Below the pieces are notes generated by a model. It saw nothing but the letters and a program-made list of their open reading frames with translations, searched no databases and was not told the DNA's origin. A DNA stretch of 64,000 nucleotides from Gonatopus flavifemur (lineage: Eukaryota; Arthropoda; Insecta; Hymenoptera; Dryinidae), in NCBI GenBank assembly GCA_018340375.1, contig JAFFJZ010000007.1:9548001-9612000 (forward strand). The letters run 5' to 3'. Shown here piece after piece: positions 15,201 through 26,766 of the stretch (position 1 is its first letter; each line of letters opens with the position of its first letter). The position numbers were made by a program, and so were the translations under genes.

Positions 15201-16413
15201 TGTTTATAGGTAGATCATGGCTGTCCTGTATTCTCTCTGAAACAAAGAGGAAGAATAATTCTTTCCCCGATGGATTACGCCCACTGCATTTTCTTCTCGC
15301 AAATGCCGAGAAGAAAATGCAGGGAAAACTGTATCTCTAACGAACGATGTCAATCATCAACTCATTTTTTGGAAATCTATTACGATAAAAATTCGTAACC
15401 AGAAAATAATTCAGGGAAAATGATAGTCGCGACTAATCCAAGCTTCAAACTATCGATAAATTTATCGAGTCCAAAGAGCTAAACTCGCCCGAGGCATTCA
15501 TTGTGCAAATGACATTCAATATCCACTCTTTTGAAAATCATTTTGATGGAGAGGAAAATCATATAACCATTGGAAAAATTTGTAGCTTCTGATAATCTCG
15601 ATTCACCACGATTCACCTTCCAAATAGCGACACTAAAATCGAAAATTCATTCCCGTCCACGACAAAATAGAGATAAGGTCAGATAACACCCTCTTGTGTG
15701 TTAAGAACGGTCCGTCGACATCTTAAAACCTCTTTTTCCTTGGATTGCGATTTGTACGAGGAAGAAAATCGATAGATTTGTATGCAAATATTAATCTTGC
15801 AACTGATTTCTTGATTTAATTCCACGATGATGTGATATTTCATGGAAGTGGGGCAAAAGGTCAACGAAGGAAGAATCTTTCGTGAAAACTGGATAAGAAA
15901 TTCGATCATTATACGAATGATATAGAGATACAAAGTAATATAGCGGGGAAAAGGATTTTCCCCCTACTCAGAACAGTTCAAATCGAGATGAAATGCAATG
16001 ATAGATAGTTGAAAACCTCGAATCGTCCTGTTAATTCCAGAAATGTTGTGGAACTGATTGATGAGATGCAGCATATGAACCAAAATGACATTTCCTTGCC
16101 ACCGAGCATGAATGACTAGGTGGATCAACCTTTCGTATACGAGCGAACCTAATTATTCGATTAAAAGTGGCAAGAGAAGGAAAATATCGATTGTACATAT
16201 CAGGAAGCGCTTCCCTTAAGTCTCCGTAATCCTGCCGAACGGAGTTTGAATTCCTGTCGATTGCCGATAAACGTATCTCATGGGAAATCCAGGTGTGTAC
16301 TCAAAATGAACGAGGGATGAAAAGCTTTGACGCGGACAAACATTTCCCCATCTTAATTTGTAACTTTCGCGTTAGAAAATTATTTAAACTTCCTATGAAG
16401 AATTATACACAAT
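9250..16413. other. No gene recognised; unique AT-rich DNA
   Basis: The only local structure is the 39-bp hairpin at 15284. A GC-richer patch at 11330-11660 stands out but has no convincing exon. Confidence 0.5.
15284..15322. repeat. Perfect 16-bp stem, 7-base loop
   Basis: CTGCATTTTCTTCTCG and its exact inverse complement are separated by 7 bases. There is no terminator-like T run, so it is most likely a tiny repeat or structured element. Confidence 0.6.
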
Positions 16414-16439
16414 ACACGGAAAGGAATTTTCAGCTATTA

Positions 16440-16719
16440 CACGGAGAAAAAAGATTTCGTTATTTTAACGAATCCGTCTTCGCTGAACGGATTGAATAAC
16501 CTAACGATGACATTTCACTGTGTTAATGAGCTAATTCGCTGTATTTACTAACTGATTCCTTATAATTATCAGTCCTTCGCTAATTTTACGAAGCTTGATT
16601 CGCTGAAACAACGAATCGCCGTTCACTTCAGCGGACTTGCTTACTGTCCATATAATAACAAGCGAGTTTCGTTGAGACAGCGAAATTCTTGCTATTCCAA
16701 CGAATTTTTTTTCTCCGTG
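16440..16719. mobile_element. Fold-back MITE, CACGGAGAAAAAA ends, TA duplication
   Basis: The left end CACGGAGAAAAAAGATTTCG and the right end (inverse of CACGGAGAAAAAAAATTCG) are flanked by TA (16438-16439, 16720-16721). Flanking TTCAGCTA / TAGCTGAA is itself inverted, so this element probably landed inside an older one that starts CACGGAAAGGAATTTTCAGC at about 16414. Confidence 0.8.
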
Positions 16720-16721
16720 TA

Positions 16722-19560
16722 TAGCTGAATATTTTAGCTAAAATTCAGCTGATCCCAACCAGAAATTTACAATAAGCACAGTATTGCACCGGTGCTGGTC
16801 AAAACTGGCAGAGCACTAGCATTTGTCTGGGATAGTAACGCTTTGCTGTAAGGCTTGGTATAATTCGATAATTGATGTAGCAGCTAAAATTTAGCTGAAG
16901 GGGCTGAAAAAATGCCTGTTCATTCAGCCTTTCAATGAATTATGTATTCTACATATCCGGTATGTGATCATGATCCATCAAGACTCTGGTATTCTGTGCT
17001 TGACAAAGCAGATAGTCTAGGAAGATCGATTGAAAATACAATTTTCTCAACAAGAGAGATAATAAAAAATGATATTATGATTTCTAACAAAGCCCTTATT
17101 GTTAGTTTTCACAATTCGGTAATGGAGATATTGTGTTTTCCGTTATACATGTACATTGTATTTCAACGAGAAGCGCATTAAACTCACTTACGCGGATATT
17201 AGGTTACACCTTCGTCGTGACTCGATAAATTTCGTAGCCCCATAATATCATCCTTGAATCCTAAGATGAGGTCATGTGTCGTGGATCCATCAGATTTCTC
17301 CTTCAAAGACTTAATGTAATTCGTGATGAACATGATTATCTATAAAATCAAAGCACTGAGCGAGGTACCTCGCAACAGATTGCAGCGAAGATGGGTTGAA
17401 TTTATTTCATAATATCGTAACACGACAACAAGGATCCTGGCTGAATCATGTAAAGGATGCTATGATATTCGTATAACGTATCCGCAATATCCGTTGTTTC
17501 ATTTTTAATGATTAAAAATTATCCACGAATTTTGTTTTCATTTGGATGAACATTCTGTACGTATCTTAGATTTGTGAAAAATTTCATAAGGAAGGGAATT
17601 TCAACAACTCCTTTCGTGTAGGAAAAGGAATATCGATTAGCACGTTAGGTCACTGGAACTGTGTTTCATTTCCTTGGCGAGTTGCCATTAATGTAATTCA
17701 AAGAACTACGATTCCTCTTCTTTTTTTTTTGCAACGATTTCAAACTCTACTTAACTCAAACTTCATGAACCGACGCGCGTTTTTCAACTTCTATTCCGAT
17801 TATGTAGTTCCTTCATTCAACGGAAACTTCGTTCGATAAATATATGCAGTGTTCTACTTTAACAGCAAATTTCTTCCGAAAATTCTTGAAGAATATACTT
17901 ATTATATTACGCTCGAATGTTGTGACACGACGTTTAGATTAAACGATGTTCAATACAATATTCAGGACAGAACAACCACCATATCGAATTTCATTCGACT
18001 GTTTCAATCTGTTCGATTCGCTTGTACCGAATATATCCAGGCGTTCATATATAAATGCATACGCAACGTTTCCCAGAGAAACGTTCATTTAGATTATGGA
18101 TTCGGAACCGTATAATTTCATCGAAATCTCGATGTTGATTTTCCGACCCGATTCCACATACTCTCTCACTTGAAGACTTTTGGAACAAATGAGTGTTTGG
18201 TGAACATTATCGTCCGAGTAATAATTTTATTTGAAAATCATTCACTCGTGATGAATTGATTTAAAAAAAATTGTCTCTTTCTCGAGGACATTTATTTGTA
18301 TAGGATTTTTAATTGAGTAATTCTTCAACAACGTATCGAACGATCCTCAAAAAAACCTCGAACGAGAGTAAAGTATGGCTTGCGCCGGTTGTGTATCGAG
18401 TTATTAAGAACTTTATCGATTTAATTGGTTTCAGAATTTCTCACATGACGTATCGAGGATTATTTGTGGTAGGTATTAAATTCCCATTCCCAAAGCACTC
18501 CAACCGTAATTCTTCACAGTCGTATCGAGGAAAAAATCATTTATATAAATTCACCTAACGTGAAAATTGTTTGAAACGGTTAAATGAAAGTTAGAGATTA
18601 GTTCGGACCAATGGGCAAACCAAAATTATGGAGAATTAAGTTTCAATAAGGAATATTCAATTTTCCCTTGCTTGAAATTTATATAAACTGTGATTGGCTT
18701 GTTCTCATTTCATGTGAAAACTGAGTGAGAGAGAGAGAGAGAGAGAGAGAGACTAGAAGAGTCGTTTGAGAGATCGATATAATAGCACCTAAGGATCGGT
18801 TTATGCTTTTCAACCGGGTATGATTGTGAGTGTAAATATTAAATCAGTTGGTTCCCATCCAAGCGGATAATAAATTATTGCATAATATTTGGCTTTAATA
18901 CCAATTGAATACACAATTCAACGAGAAGTAGCTTATTTGTTGTTGTCTAACAGTTCGGCATCGACCTGCACGTATAGAGCTATACGTGTCTTTTAATTAT
19001 CTAAAATCAAGCGTGTCCGTCGAATCATATTGGTTCACCGAATCTCAATGTAATTATCATTAAGAGGAATGTATTGTTCCTACTCGGCCGTACAAACGAT
19101 ATTGTGAAGCAGTCATTACCATACTGATGATCCTTGAAAATTCAATGATCGGATAATGAATATTCATTCTATCCTGTCTATCATTAAAGCGGAAATTCAA
19201 GGATATCGTTCTCTCAAGTACGTCCTGTTCACAAATTTCTATATAACAACAAAACACCCTGTCACGCCAAGTATTTACAATGCCTTTATTTTCCTTTTTT
19301 GAATCTAATGAAAATAGTGTTCAGTTGAAGAAAAGAGGAGGGAATTTGTTTCTCGAAGAACAAGTGGAGTTATAAATTGCATGAATAGGGTATTACCCTT
19401 GAGTACTTTAGGTACGAAGACTGCGAAACGTTTATCACATGTAATTTGTGTTAGACTGTAAAAAATTTGGTAGAAAATTCCTCATGTACAGGGTGTCGCA
19501 GAATTGTTGGACTTCACTGCACAGATATCGCAGGGTCAAAATGGAGCGACTTCACTACTC
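16722..19560. other. No gene recognised
   Basis: AGCTGAA/TTCAGCT repeats at 16720-16940 look like remains of an older fold-back element. The rest is unique AT-rich DNA with the GA microsatellite and a small palindrome (CACGTATAGAGCTATACGTG, near 18969). Confidence 0.45.
18727..18752. repeat. (GA)n microsatellite
   Basis: About 13 tandem GA units. Confidence 0.95.
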
Positions 19561-20669
19561 GGCAAAATTTTATTTCAGTCTTATTTTCTTTAAATGCCCT
19601 GTGAAAAATAATCGGAATTTTCGAAAAATTCTGATCATGGGATAGGAAATCAATTTCCAGTACGTGTTTATGAAATTTCCCATAAATTCACCTGAGAATT
19701 CCAAACTTTTTTACTATCATATTCCAATAAATTTTCGGTAAAATATGGAAAATTCCCAACGCAGGGAAGTGTTGATTACTTCCTACTATTTTCGTGAAGT
19801 TTGCCATAGAAAGTTTTTGATTTTTTTGTAAATCCAAATATTTCGAAAGTGATGTCATCTAAATTTTTCAATCCGTTACATTTTGCTCATCTTGAAGAAG
19901 ATGGACTCTTCGAAGAACGATTGAATTGTTCTCATGTCATCTGTTCTGGATTTATAACGATTTGAAAATTTTTCCAATTTCAATCAATCAGAACTCGAAA
20001 CTTTGAATTACTATCCGGACAGCACCAATTCTTTATTGTCTCAAAGATTTCCACCGGATGTCTTAAAGATGTCTTATGCAACCATTTTCATTTTCTTTGA
20101 GATATCTTCGGTTAAGAAATCTAAAAGATGTCTTCAGATCTCTCTCAGACGTCTTTCGAATTACTTACTGAAGATGGACAGTGAAAACCGTTGCATAAGA
20201 CATCTTTAAGATATCCAGTGGAAATCTTTTAGACAAAGAGAAATTTTTGCTTGTCTGAGTATATTTACAGAAGCCAGGATCGCCTTTTTTCGACTGAGCA
20301 AATCCTATTGAATCCAGAAATTGCAGTCCCTATCCAAGAAGTCCAATAAATTCTAATTAATTGTAATAGGCGCTTCGGCAAAGACCGCATAGAAACCCAT
20401 AAGTTATTTTGTCTCTATCAGTATTCATCAGTTTGTGTCGATCATACCGATCAAAACCAATAGAACATGGAATTCCACAGAGAATCTCATGGAGACCCTT
20501 GAAAGTACTGTGAGAAAAACCGCATAGAAACCAATAGGATATCATTGATTCCGATAGGATTTGATTTATCGGTTTGTATTGATTTTTTTAGACAGGGAGT
20601 GTTCTTGTAAAATTCGAATTTTTCGAGAAATTTATATCCTCAAAACTGGGACTGAAATAAAATTTTGCC
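19561..20669. repeat. Composite inverted repeat, 20-bp perfect outer arms
   Basis: GGCAAAATTTTATTTCAGTC at 19561-19580 recurs exactly inverted at 20650-20669. Just inside the left arm, at about 19598, is a CTGTGAAAAATAATCGGAAT segment shared with the 60.9-61.2 kb element. A younger fold-back (20014-20259) lies in the middle. Confidence 0.55.
20014..20259. mobile_element. Fold-back MITE with GATGTCTTAAAGATGTCTT arms, TA duplication
   Basis: The termini TCCGGACAGCA (left) and an imperfect inverse (right) are flanked by TA (20012-20013, 20260-20261). The arms pair well across AAGATTTCCACCGGATGTCT. Similar 'gatatctt/agatgtc' motifs occur at 8170-8470, suggesting an older relative there. Confidence 0.65.
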
Positions 20670-21142
20670 AAATATAAGAATTGCCCGTATATATGGAAAT
20701 TAATTCTCGGCGGCAGTTTGGGTCAAACTAGGCATCCTCGTTTCATTTCAGGCCCTGTTTTGGTTACCCTCATAGGGCCGAGACAGGATTGTTGTCACGC
20801 ACTTATCTTCAGGGCCTTCATAGTATTCCCAACTTGGGCCTATGTAGGACACCCATGATGAAGCTAATGTAGGCGATGAAACTAGGACCTTTAAAAGGAT
20901 AATGAATTGTTGCGAATATCATCAGATTGAATAAATATTGCAAGAAGGAAACTTCCTCCATTGAAAATCGGGATATCCAAGACCCTATCTGTACCCCGAC
21001 CACTTTGATTTGAGTCCAGACAGAGCCTAGAATGAGCCAATTCCAATTTCTATTCGGGTATTCCACCCAACATTACTTTATCCATAAATTATCGGACTGT
21101 ATCAAGAAACAGAAGTCTCATTCAGTCTTGGAATTAACCATA

Positions 21143-21969
21143 CACAGTTGAAAATTTTGTGACAATGTGTTAAAAAATCCGTGTGTCATGAATTTTCTGT
21201 TAAATATTCAACACAACCACGTGTAACTTCTACAGACAGTCCTTGTGTAATCAGGTCTCAACTGATTTATAATGTGAAATCATTCAAACAAGTAAAAAAA
21301 AGTGTCAAAATGACACAAATTTTATTCAACTCAAGATTGAACATAAAAATTGTGTTATTCTCAACTACCAAGGGCAGATCGCTAGTGGTGGGAGCTATTT
21401 TTTCATGAAACCTCTATGTACGTGTAACTTTAGTAGTCGTCGGAAGAACTATTCATTCATTTTGGTTTTAGCTTTCATTCTAATGGAAATTCGTTTTCTA
21501 TATATGTGAATTTGAAGATAGAGTGCGAGTTGATATACGCAAAGAAAGTACACTCAATCAAAGGACCGGCAGTGGCTTGGGTGATACAGCTTCAACATTC
21601 GGTCCCGCCGATCCATGTTCAATGCTTACTGAAGTACTGTTTTTTTTCAATTTATTCTTATGCATTGTTTCAACACGAAAAAAGTGCGATTCTCACATTT
21701 GATTGATGTAAAAAAATCCATCAATTACACTTGTGAACTGTTGATTCATTCCTTATTTTGGATTTCATTTGACAGTACTTATGTGTTGAATTTACACGAT
21801 CGGAAATTCCAATCAAAATTTTATCAACATCTTTTTGTGTTATATTATTCACATCGAGCTTGAGTTATTAGCTAACACAAATACATTATGTAATATCGAC
21901 ACAAAAATATGTGTGGACCGTTTGGGACATGTGAAATGTGCTGAATTTAACACAAAATTTCCAACTGTG
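21143..21969. mobile_element. Fold-back element, CACAGTTGAAAATTTTGTG ends, TA duplication
   Basis: The left end CACAGTTGAAAATTTTGTG and the right end CACAAAATTTCCAACTGTG are flanked by TA (21141-21142, 21970-21971). The 827-bp interior carries many ACACA/TGTGT motifs on both sides and no transposase frame. Confidence 0.75.
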
Positions 21970-22129
21970 TACAGTGATGTTTTTTCCGATTGTTCACATT
22001 GTTCACTGATATTGTGAACACAGTTATCACGGATGAAATATTTTTTTGGGGGCATACACCGCAAAAAGTCCAAATTACCAATACGATTTCAGTTAATTTG
22101 CTTTTTAAAGTAGGTTAATATTCAAAAAA

Positions 22130-22520
22130 AGGAATTATTATCAGGGCAAGGCCCTATGCAGGCTGTAGTTGGGTGCATTCGGATTTTCAAAATGGGGAAA
22201 ACGTTGGAAATACAGCTTGGCTCTACATGGGTTGTATACAGGTATGCTTTAATCAAGATTTTCGGGAGAATACGGGAAGCCTTGTAAAGCCCTATTAAGG
22301 CTGTAGTTGGTGTGCCTAGATTTTTAAAATCGGAGAAAAAATTGGTAATGCAGCGTGGCCCCACACGGGCTTTATATGGGTGTCCCTGACTTAGAGAAAT
22401 CAGGCTGAATATCAGCAACACGACTAGGCCCCTTAGTGGCTAAGGTTGGGACATCCTAATTTTGGATACCCATTGTAAGCCTATACGGGGCCTATATTCA
22501 ATACAGGGCGCCCGGAAGAA
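22130..22520. repeat. Degenerate direct repeats (GGCCC..GGCTGTAGTTGGGTG type)
   Basis: Units beginning ggccctatgcaggctgtagt, gccctattaaggctgtagtt and tggccccacacgggctttat recur at roughly 80-170 bp spacing with 'gggtgtcc' motifs. The region 20740-21040 has similar 'gggcctatgtaggacaccc' text. GC is higher than the surroundings. I could not assign a family. Confidence 0.5.
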
Positions 22521-22587
22521 TTTTCTACACGGGTGCCGTGTCAAGAAATTTGAACGGTTTTGGTCTACTTCTTTGACTTTTAGACTA

Positions 22588-22674
22588 CCCAGATAGCACG
22601 AGAGTTCTAAAAGGGTTCTTTATGAATAAATTGTGTTCGTTACGAGCTCTTTCAGAACTCCTGTGCTATCTGGG
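22588..22674. mobile_element. 87-bp mini-MITE, CCCAGATAGCAC ends, TA duplication
   Basis: CCCAGATAGCACGAGAGTTCT pairs with AGAACTCCTGTGCTATCTGGG, and TA flanks both sides. The ends resemble those of the TCCCAGATAGAAA family at 24689 and 47477. Confidence 0.75.
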
Positions 22675-22732
22675 TAATTATCTTGTCCGCAATATTCAAT
22701 AACAGGACAAAATCAGTCTGAAACTCAAATGA

Positions 22733-22985
22733 CCCTGCTGAAAATGCCATGCAGTTCCGGACAAATAATAGTTGTCAGATTTTGAACGATTTTTTGTCCC
22801 AGGAAATCCGGTCAAAAACTGACAAATTTTTTCTGTCACTTTTTGACAGGATATTCCATGTTCAGTAATTTCGGATGACATGAGGTAGAAATTTTGTCAT
22901 TTTCTGACCCGATTTCCTAGGACAAAGGCCGTTCAAAGCCTGACAACTATTTTTTGTCCGCATTTGCATGGCGTTTTCAGCAGGG
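22733..22985. mobile_element. Fold-back MITE, CCCTGCTGAAAA ends
   Basis: The ends CCCTGCTGAAAATGCCATGC and (inverse) CCCTGCTGAAAACGCCATGC continue into long arms containing GGACAAATAATAGTTGTCAG. A related, shorter copy lies at 29296-29437. Confidence 0.75.
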
Positions 22986-23999
22986 AACAAAAACCGTTCA
23001 ATCTTTTCGACTCGGGCAAGGTGTTATATGGAAATTTTGACAGCAGTATCAATATTGTTGAAAAAATAATATTTCATGAATTTCGGAATTTCAACCCTGT
23101 ACCGTAATAGATGAAGTGCTAAAAATTATTTCCTGAAAATTGCAGACCTTTTCGTAAATGCAGTTACTCAGTCGGTACATTGATATCTCTTCAATGAACT
23201 CGGTTGATTCTTCTCTTCTACAAACTAGAATCAAGTGATAAGTTATGAACTACTGCAAGGAATGTTCAGTCGGTAAATAAGAGCGAAAGAGTTTTGTGTT
23301 CACTGAATCAAAATATATGATATAACAGACAAAGTATCATGGGAGGGGATAACTGGTTACCAATACTGAGCACGAAATTTCTGTATTATCGACACATGAT
23401 TCTGATGATATTGGAAATAAGATTTCTACATTTTCACCAAATGCTTTCATTTGATATAGTACCGAACATCGGTAAGTTCGCCTTATTCTATGAATTCATA
23501 AGATATGTAGAGAATAATTGAACATAGAGTACATCACCATTGCTTTGAATATAATTGAATTAGAACCGCCCATATAATGCTGAGGAGTCTTATTTTTCCA
23601 CTATTTGGGATGTTTTCAATAATACTAAACACTTTTCTGTAGCAATGAGTATCTTATAGCCTGACATCTATGTTCAAATTTGTGGAATATAATAATAATT
23701 ACAATTATGTCTGCTCCATTGTGATTGAGAACACAAACATTTGTTATTTAATGAGGAATATTGTAACGTACGAATGAATCGTGGAAACAACACATAACAT
23801 GGTGAGTAAAATATGGTGGAAAATTATTGAAATTACGTATAATCCCTGTTGAAAAAGTTTCATAAGGTCACATAAATGCTCATAAGTTCTTGGACAAATA
23901 CACATCAAAAACTGATGGATTGTTTTTTATTTTATCATTTATTATGAGATTTCACAGCTCTCATGAGATCCTTAAAAATTCTGATACATTCTTATAATA
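22986..23999. other. No gene recognised
   Basis: AT-rich unique DNA with no repeat or coding signal that I can support. Confidence 0.5.
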
Positions 24000-24086
24000 C
24001 CCGGACAGAACACTACGTCGCATCTCCGTGGTATCTACGTGGACCACGTAGATACCACAGAGATGCGACGTGGTGTTCTGTGCGGG
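24000..24086. repeat. 87-bp near-perfect loopless palindrome
   Basis: CCCGGACAGAACACTACGTC through CTACGTGG meets its inverse with only one central base and very few mismatches. TA precedes it and ATA follows. It is probably a MITE reduced to its two arms. A related motif (GAGATGCGACGTAGAAAT) lies at about 53080-53100. Confidence 0.85.
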
Positions 24087-24260
24087 ATAATTCTCATTCA
24101 TTCTGTTAAATAAGTATAACCTCATGGACAAATACACATCAAAATCTCATAAAAGTTAGATATCAGAATTTATGAGACGTTTTCAGTAGGGATCTTTTTA
24201 TGTTATATAGTCTAAATACCACAAAGATTCTTTGAGGTTCTGGCGGAACAGAGTCATTTA

Positions 24261-24300
24261 CAGTGCCGGATTTAAGATTTATAAGGCCCTAGACCAACTT
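24261..24300 (+). repeat. hAT-like terminus CAGTGCCGGATTTAAG
   Basis: CAGTGCCGGATTTAAG at 24261 resembles the CAGTG(C)CGG ends of hAT elements. Similar ends occur inverted near 29165-29174 and 41441-41450. No matching 8-bp duplication links any two of them, so they are probably isolated termini or old relics. Confidence 0.4.
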
Positions 24301-24383
24301 TCTTGAACGGCATTTACCCTCCCTTGCCAACCCGTTCTCCCTCCATAGGGTGATGAGGAAACCAGCGTACCGACCGAGCACGG

Positions 24384-24628
24384 TTTTTTCTGCTAAATTA
24401 CTCGAAACTGAATCCATGGAAAAATCTGAAATTTTCAGGGATGATTCTTCAAGACTTTATCTACGTCGCTAAACAGTCCAAATTTCGAATTTTGAAAAAA
24501 AAATTATCTCCAAATTGAAGATTTGGGCTCTTTAGCGACGTAGATAAAGTCTTGAAGAATCATCCCTGAAAATTTCAGAATTTTTCATCGATTCAGTTCC
24601 GAATGATTTGGTAGAAAAAAATTTACTC
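24384..24628. mobile_element. Fold-back MITE with ~100-bp near-identical arms
   Basis: The left arm, TCAGGGATGATTCTTCAAGA through TCTACGTCGCTAA, recurs inverted at 24530-24580 without mismatch. Outer arm parts (ctaaattactcgaaactgaat / inverse) are more diverged. The loop is about 40 bp. Confidence 0.85.
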
Positions 24629-24688
24629 ACATGGGAACCAATGGGAACAAAATTTGGAAAGACCAAATTTTTGAATTATGAATAGCAG

Positions 24689-24937
24689 TCCCAGATAGAA
24701 AGCCATGCCCTAAATATTTTGTAACATAATGTGCCGTAAACATACTATCATAAACTTCGCTCAGCTTGCAATGATGCACAAAATGTAAACATTATGTCTT
24801 CATTATGGTACCATCAACTCGTTTTGCTACCAATAACAATGCTTCATGCGGAAACACCTTGGTACCATGATGCAAACATTTTTTGGCGTGCATGTCACCA
24901 TTATGATTACATTATTGAGACATTTTTCTATCTGGGA
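24689..24937 (+). mobile_element. MITE copy 1, TCCCAGATAGAAA ends
   Basis: The termini TCCCAGATAGAAA and TTTCTATCTGGGA bound 249 bp. The whole element aligns with 47477-47723 at high identity in the same orientation (for example TGTGCCGTAAACATACTATC in both). Frames crossing it at 24794-25040 are not genes. Confidence 0.9.
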
Positions 24938-25114
24938 ATGGACGACTTTTTCATCTTCGCTCAAAATGCGAAAATACCTTTGGACTGTCTGTGCTCCCTC
25001 GGCCCAGTGGCGGAGTGAGACCCTAGCGGATCTAGGTTAACCGACAAGCGACTAAAAATTTCGGTTACATTTTGATGAAAAATCTTGGTTTTGATAACTT
25101 GTTGGTCGTTTAGG

Positions 25115-26760
25115 ACATTTTGATTTGATTTGATTTGATTTGATTTATTTTACGGGCTAAGACGCCCTTTAGGTACAAAAGTATGTAAACAATATCATGG
25201 CGGTTAACATAAGAAAATTTTCAAATAAAGTACTAAAAAGTAAATTACAATAAGACACGGTGTAAATTATCACGAACCTTAAAGTATAGATGTGGAATAA
25301 TACATAAATTATAATCTCACACTCTTCTTAGAGAAAGCCTTCTGGGCCGATTTTTTAAAGATTGATACTGACCCCGAAAAGAAATCAAGATCATCTTTAT
25401 ATGAGTTTGCCATGCAACAGATGCGGTTGACTGGATCAGAATAAAAATAATGTGAAGTGAACATCGGAATATTGAAAAGCGAAGGCTTACGTAGAGTTCT
25501 AGATGGTACATTGAAGTTTAAAAGAGAGAGTAGTTCAGGACAGCTGATTTGACCATTAATGATTTTGAAAATGAAAACGAGATCGTCAACCAACCTACGA
25601 GCTTCAAGCGTGGTCATGTCAAACGATCTCATTAACGGTCCATAATCATGACAGGACACGGCCATGGGGGTGAAATTTTTAAAAGCTAAGAAACGCAAAA
25701 ACTTGTGCTGAACTCTCTCAATCAGTTTACAATATCTATCTTGGTGAGGCGACCAAATCTGGGACGCATATTCTAAATTAGGTCTGACAAGAGCATTGTA
25801 TAGTGTCAAGAGTGTTGAGGGTTCTTTGAAGTCTTTAGACATACGCTTCAGAAATCCGAGTTGCTTCATAGCCGTATTAACCATATTTTGATAATGCATA
25901 GTGAAATTGAACTTAGAATCAATTATAGTTCCTAAATCATGCATACTCTGAACAACCTCTAAGCTAGACCCATTCAATTCGTATGAAAACATGACTGGTC
26001 GCATCTTACGCGAAAGTCTCATTACTTTACACTTCGATATATTCAGTTGCAGTTTATTCAAGGCACACCATGATTCCAACCTATGCAACTCGGATTGTAA
26101 TGCGATGACATCAGCGTATAATAAGATTCTCAAGAATAATTTCAAATCATCCGCGAAAAGTAAAAATTTAACATGCTTAAAATTGTCACCAATATCATTA
26201 ATAAACAAAATAAATAGCAATGGGCCTAAATGCGACCCTTGCGGAACACCCGATTGTACATTGATAGACCTTGAGATGAAATTCTTAACCTCAACAGTTT
26301 GAGTCCTATTCGTAAGATAGCTTCTCATCCAATTAAGAATATTTCCACGGAAACCAAAGCGGTATAATTTAGATAAGAGAATATTATGATCTACAGTATC
26401 AAAGGCTTTTGTGAAATCAGTATAAACTGTATCTACCTGAGCGTTATTATCCAAAACTCTTGATATATAGTTACAATAAATAGCCAAGTTGGTGATAGTT
26501 GAACGACCAGGCATAAAACCATGTTGCATATCCGAAATGACGCCAGAAAACAGTGGAGATATTATATCAGTTACCAAGCTTTCGAATAGTTTGGGAATTG
26601 CAATTATAATAGATATTGGCCTGTAATTTTTCACATCTGCTCTGCAACCAGCCTTAAAAATCGGCGAGACCAAACTATTTTTCCAGCGGGTAGGAAAATG
26701 ACCAGAAGATAAGGAGGCGTTGAAGATCAACCACAAAATTTTCAACAAAAATTGACCAAA
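25115..26760 (-). mobile_element. 5'-truncated non-LTR retrotransposon with pentamer tail
   Basis: The element runs from its truncated 5' edge near 26760 through the reverse transcriptase frame and about 160 bp of 3' UTR, ending in about six tandem pentamers (TTTGA on the plus strand, 25117-25147; TCAAA on the element strand). Such simple-repeat tails replace poly(A) in several LINE clades. It sits inside a region crowded with DNA-transposon termini. I found no clear target-site duplication. Confidence 0.8.
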
Positions 26761-26766
26761 ATTCAA
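25309..26766 (-). pseudogene. Jockey-like LINE reverse transcriptase, 5'-truncated
   Basis: This uninterrupted 485-residue frame encodes the reverse transcriptase part of a non-LTR retrotransposon ORF2, which copies element RNA into DNA at the insertion site. Visible blocks in order: KNYRPIS at about residues 46-52; block A with YTDFTKAFD at 115-123 (catalytic Asp117); SGVPQGSHLGPLLFILFIND at 172-191; FADD at 204-207 (catalytic Asp pair); and the conserved C-terminal region with PNLEYASQIWSP. The first residues merge with unrelated sequence. No apurinic endonuclease domain or ORF1 is present, so the copy is truncated at its 5' end, as is usual for LINEs. The lack of any stop suggests a fairly young insertion. 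The jockey-type assignment rests on overall similarity; other I-superfamily clades are possible. Confidence 0.9.

Noticed and set aside
22122..22421. 99-codon minus-strand frame
   Set aside because: It runs through the degenerate direct repeats and is explained by them.
24794..25040. Overlapping frames of 74 and 64 codons
   Set aside because: They lie largely inside the TCCCAGATAGAAA MITE, whose other copy at 47.5 kb does not preserve them.
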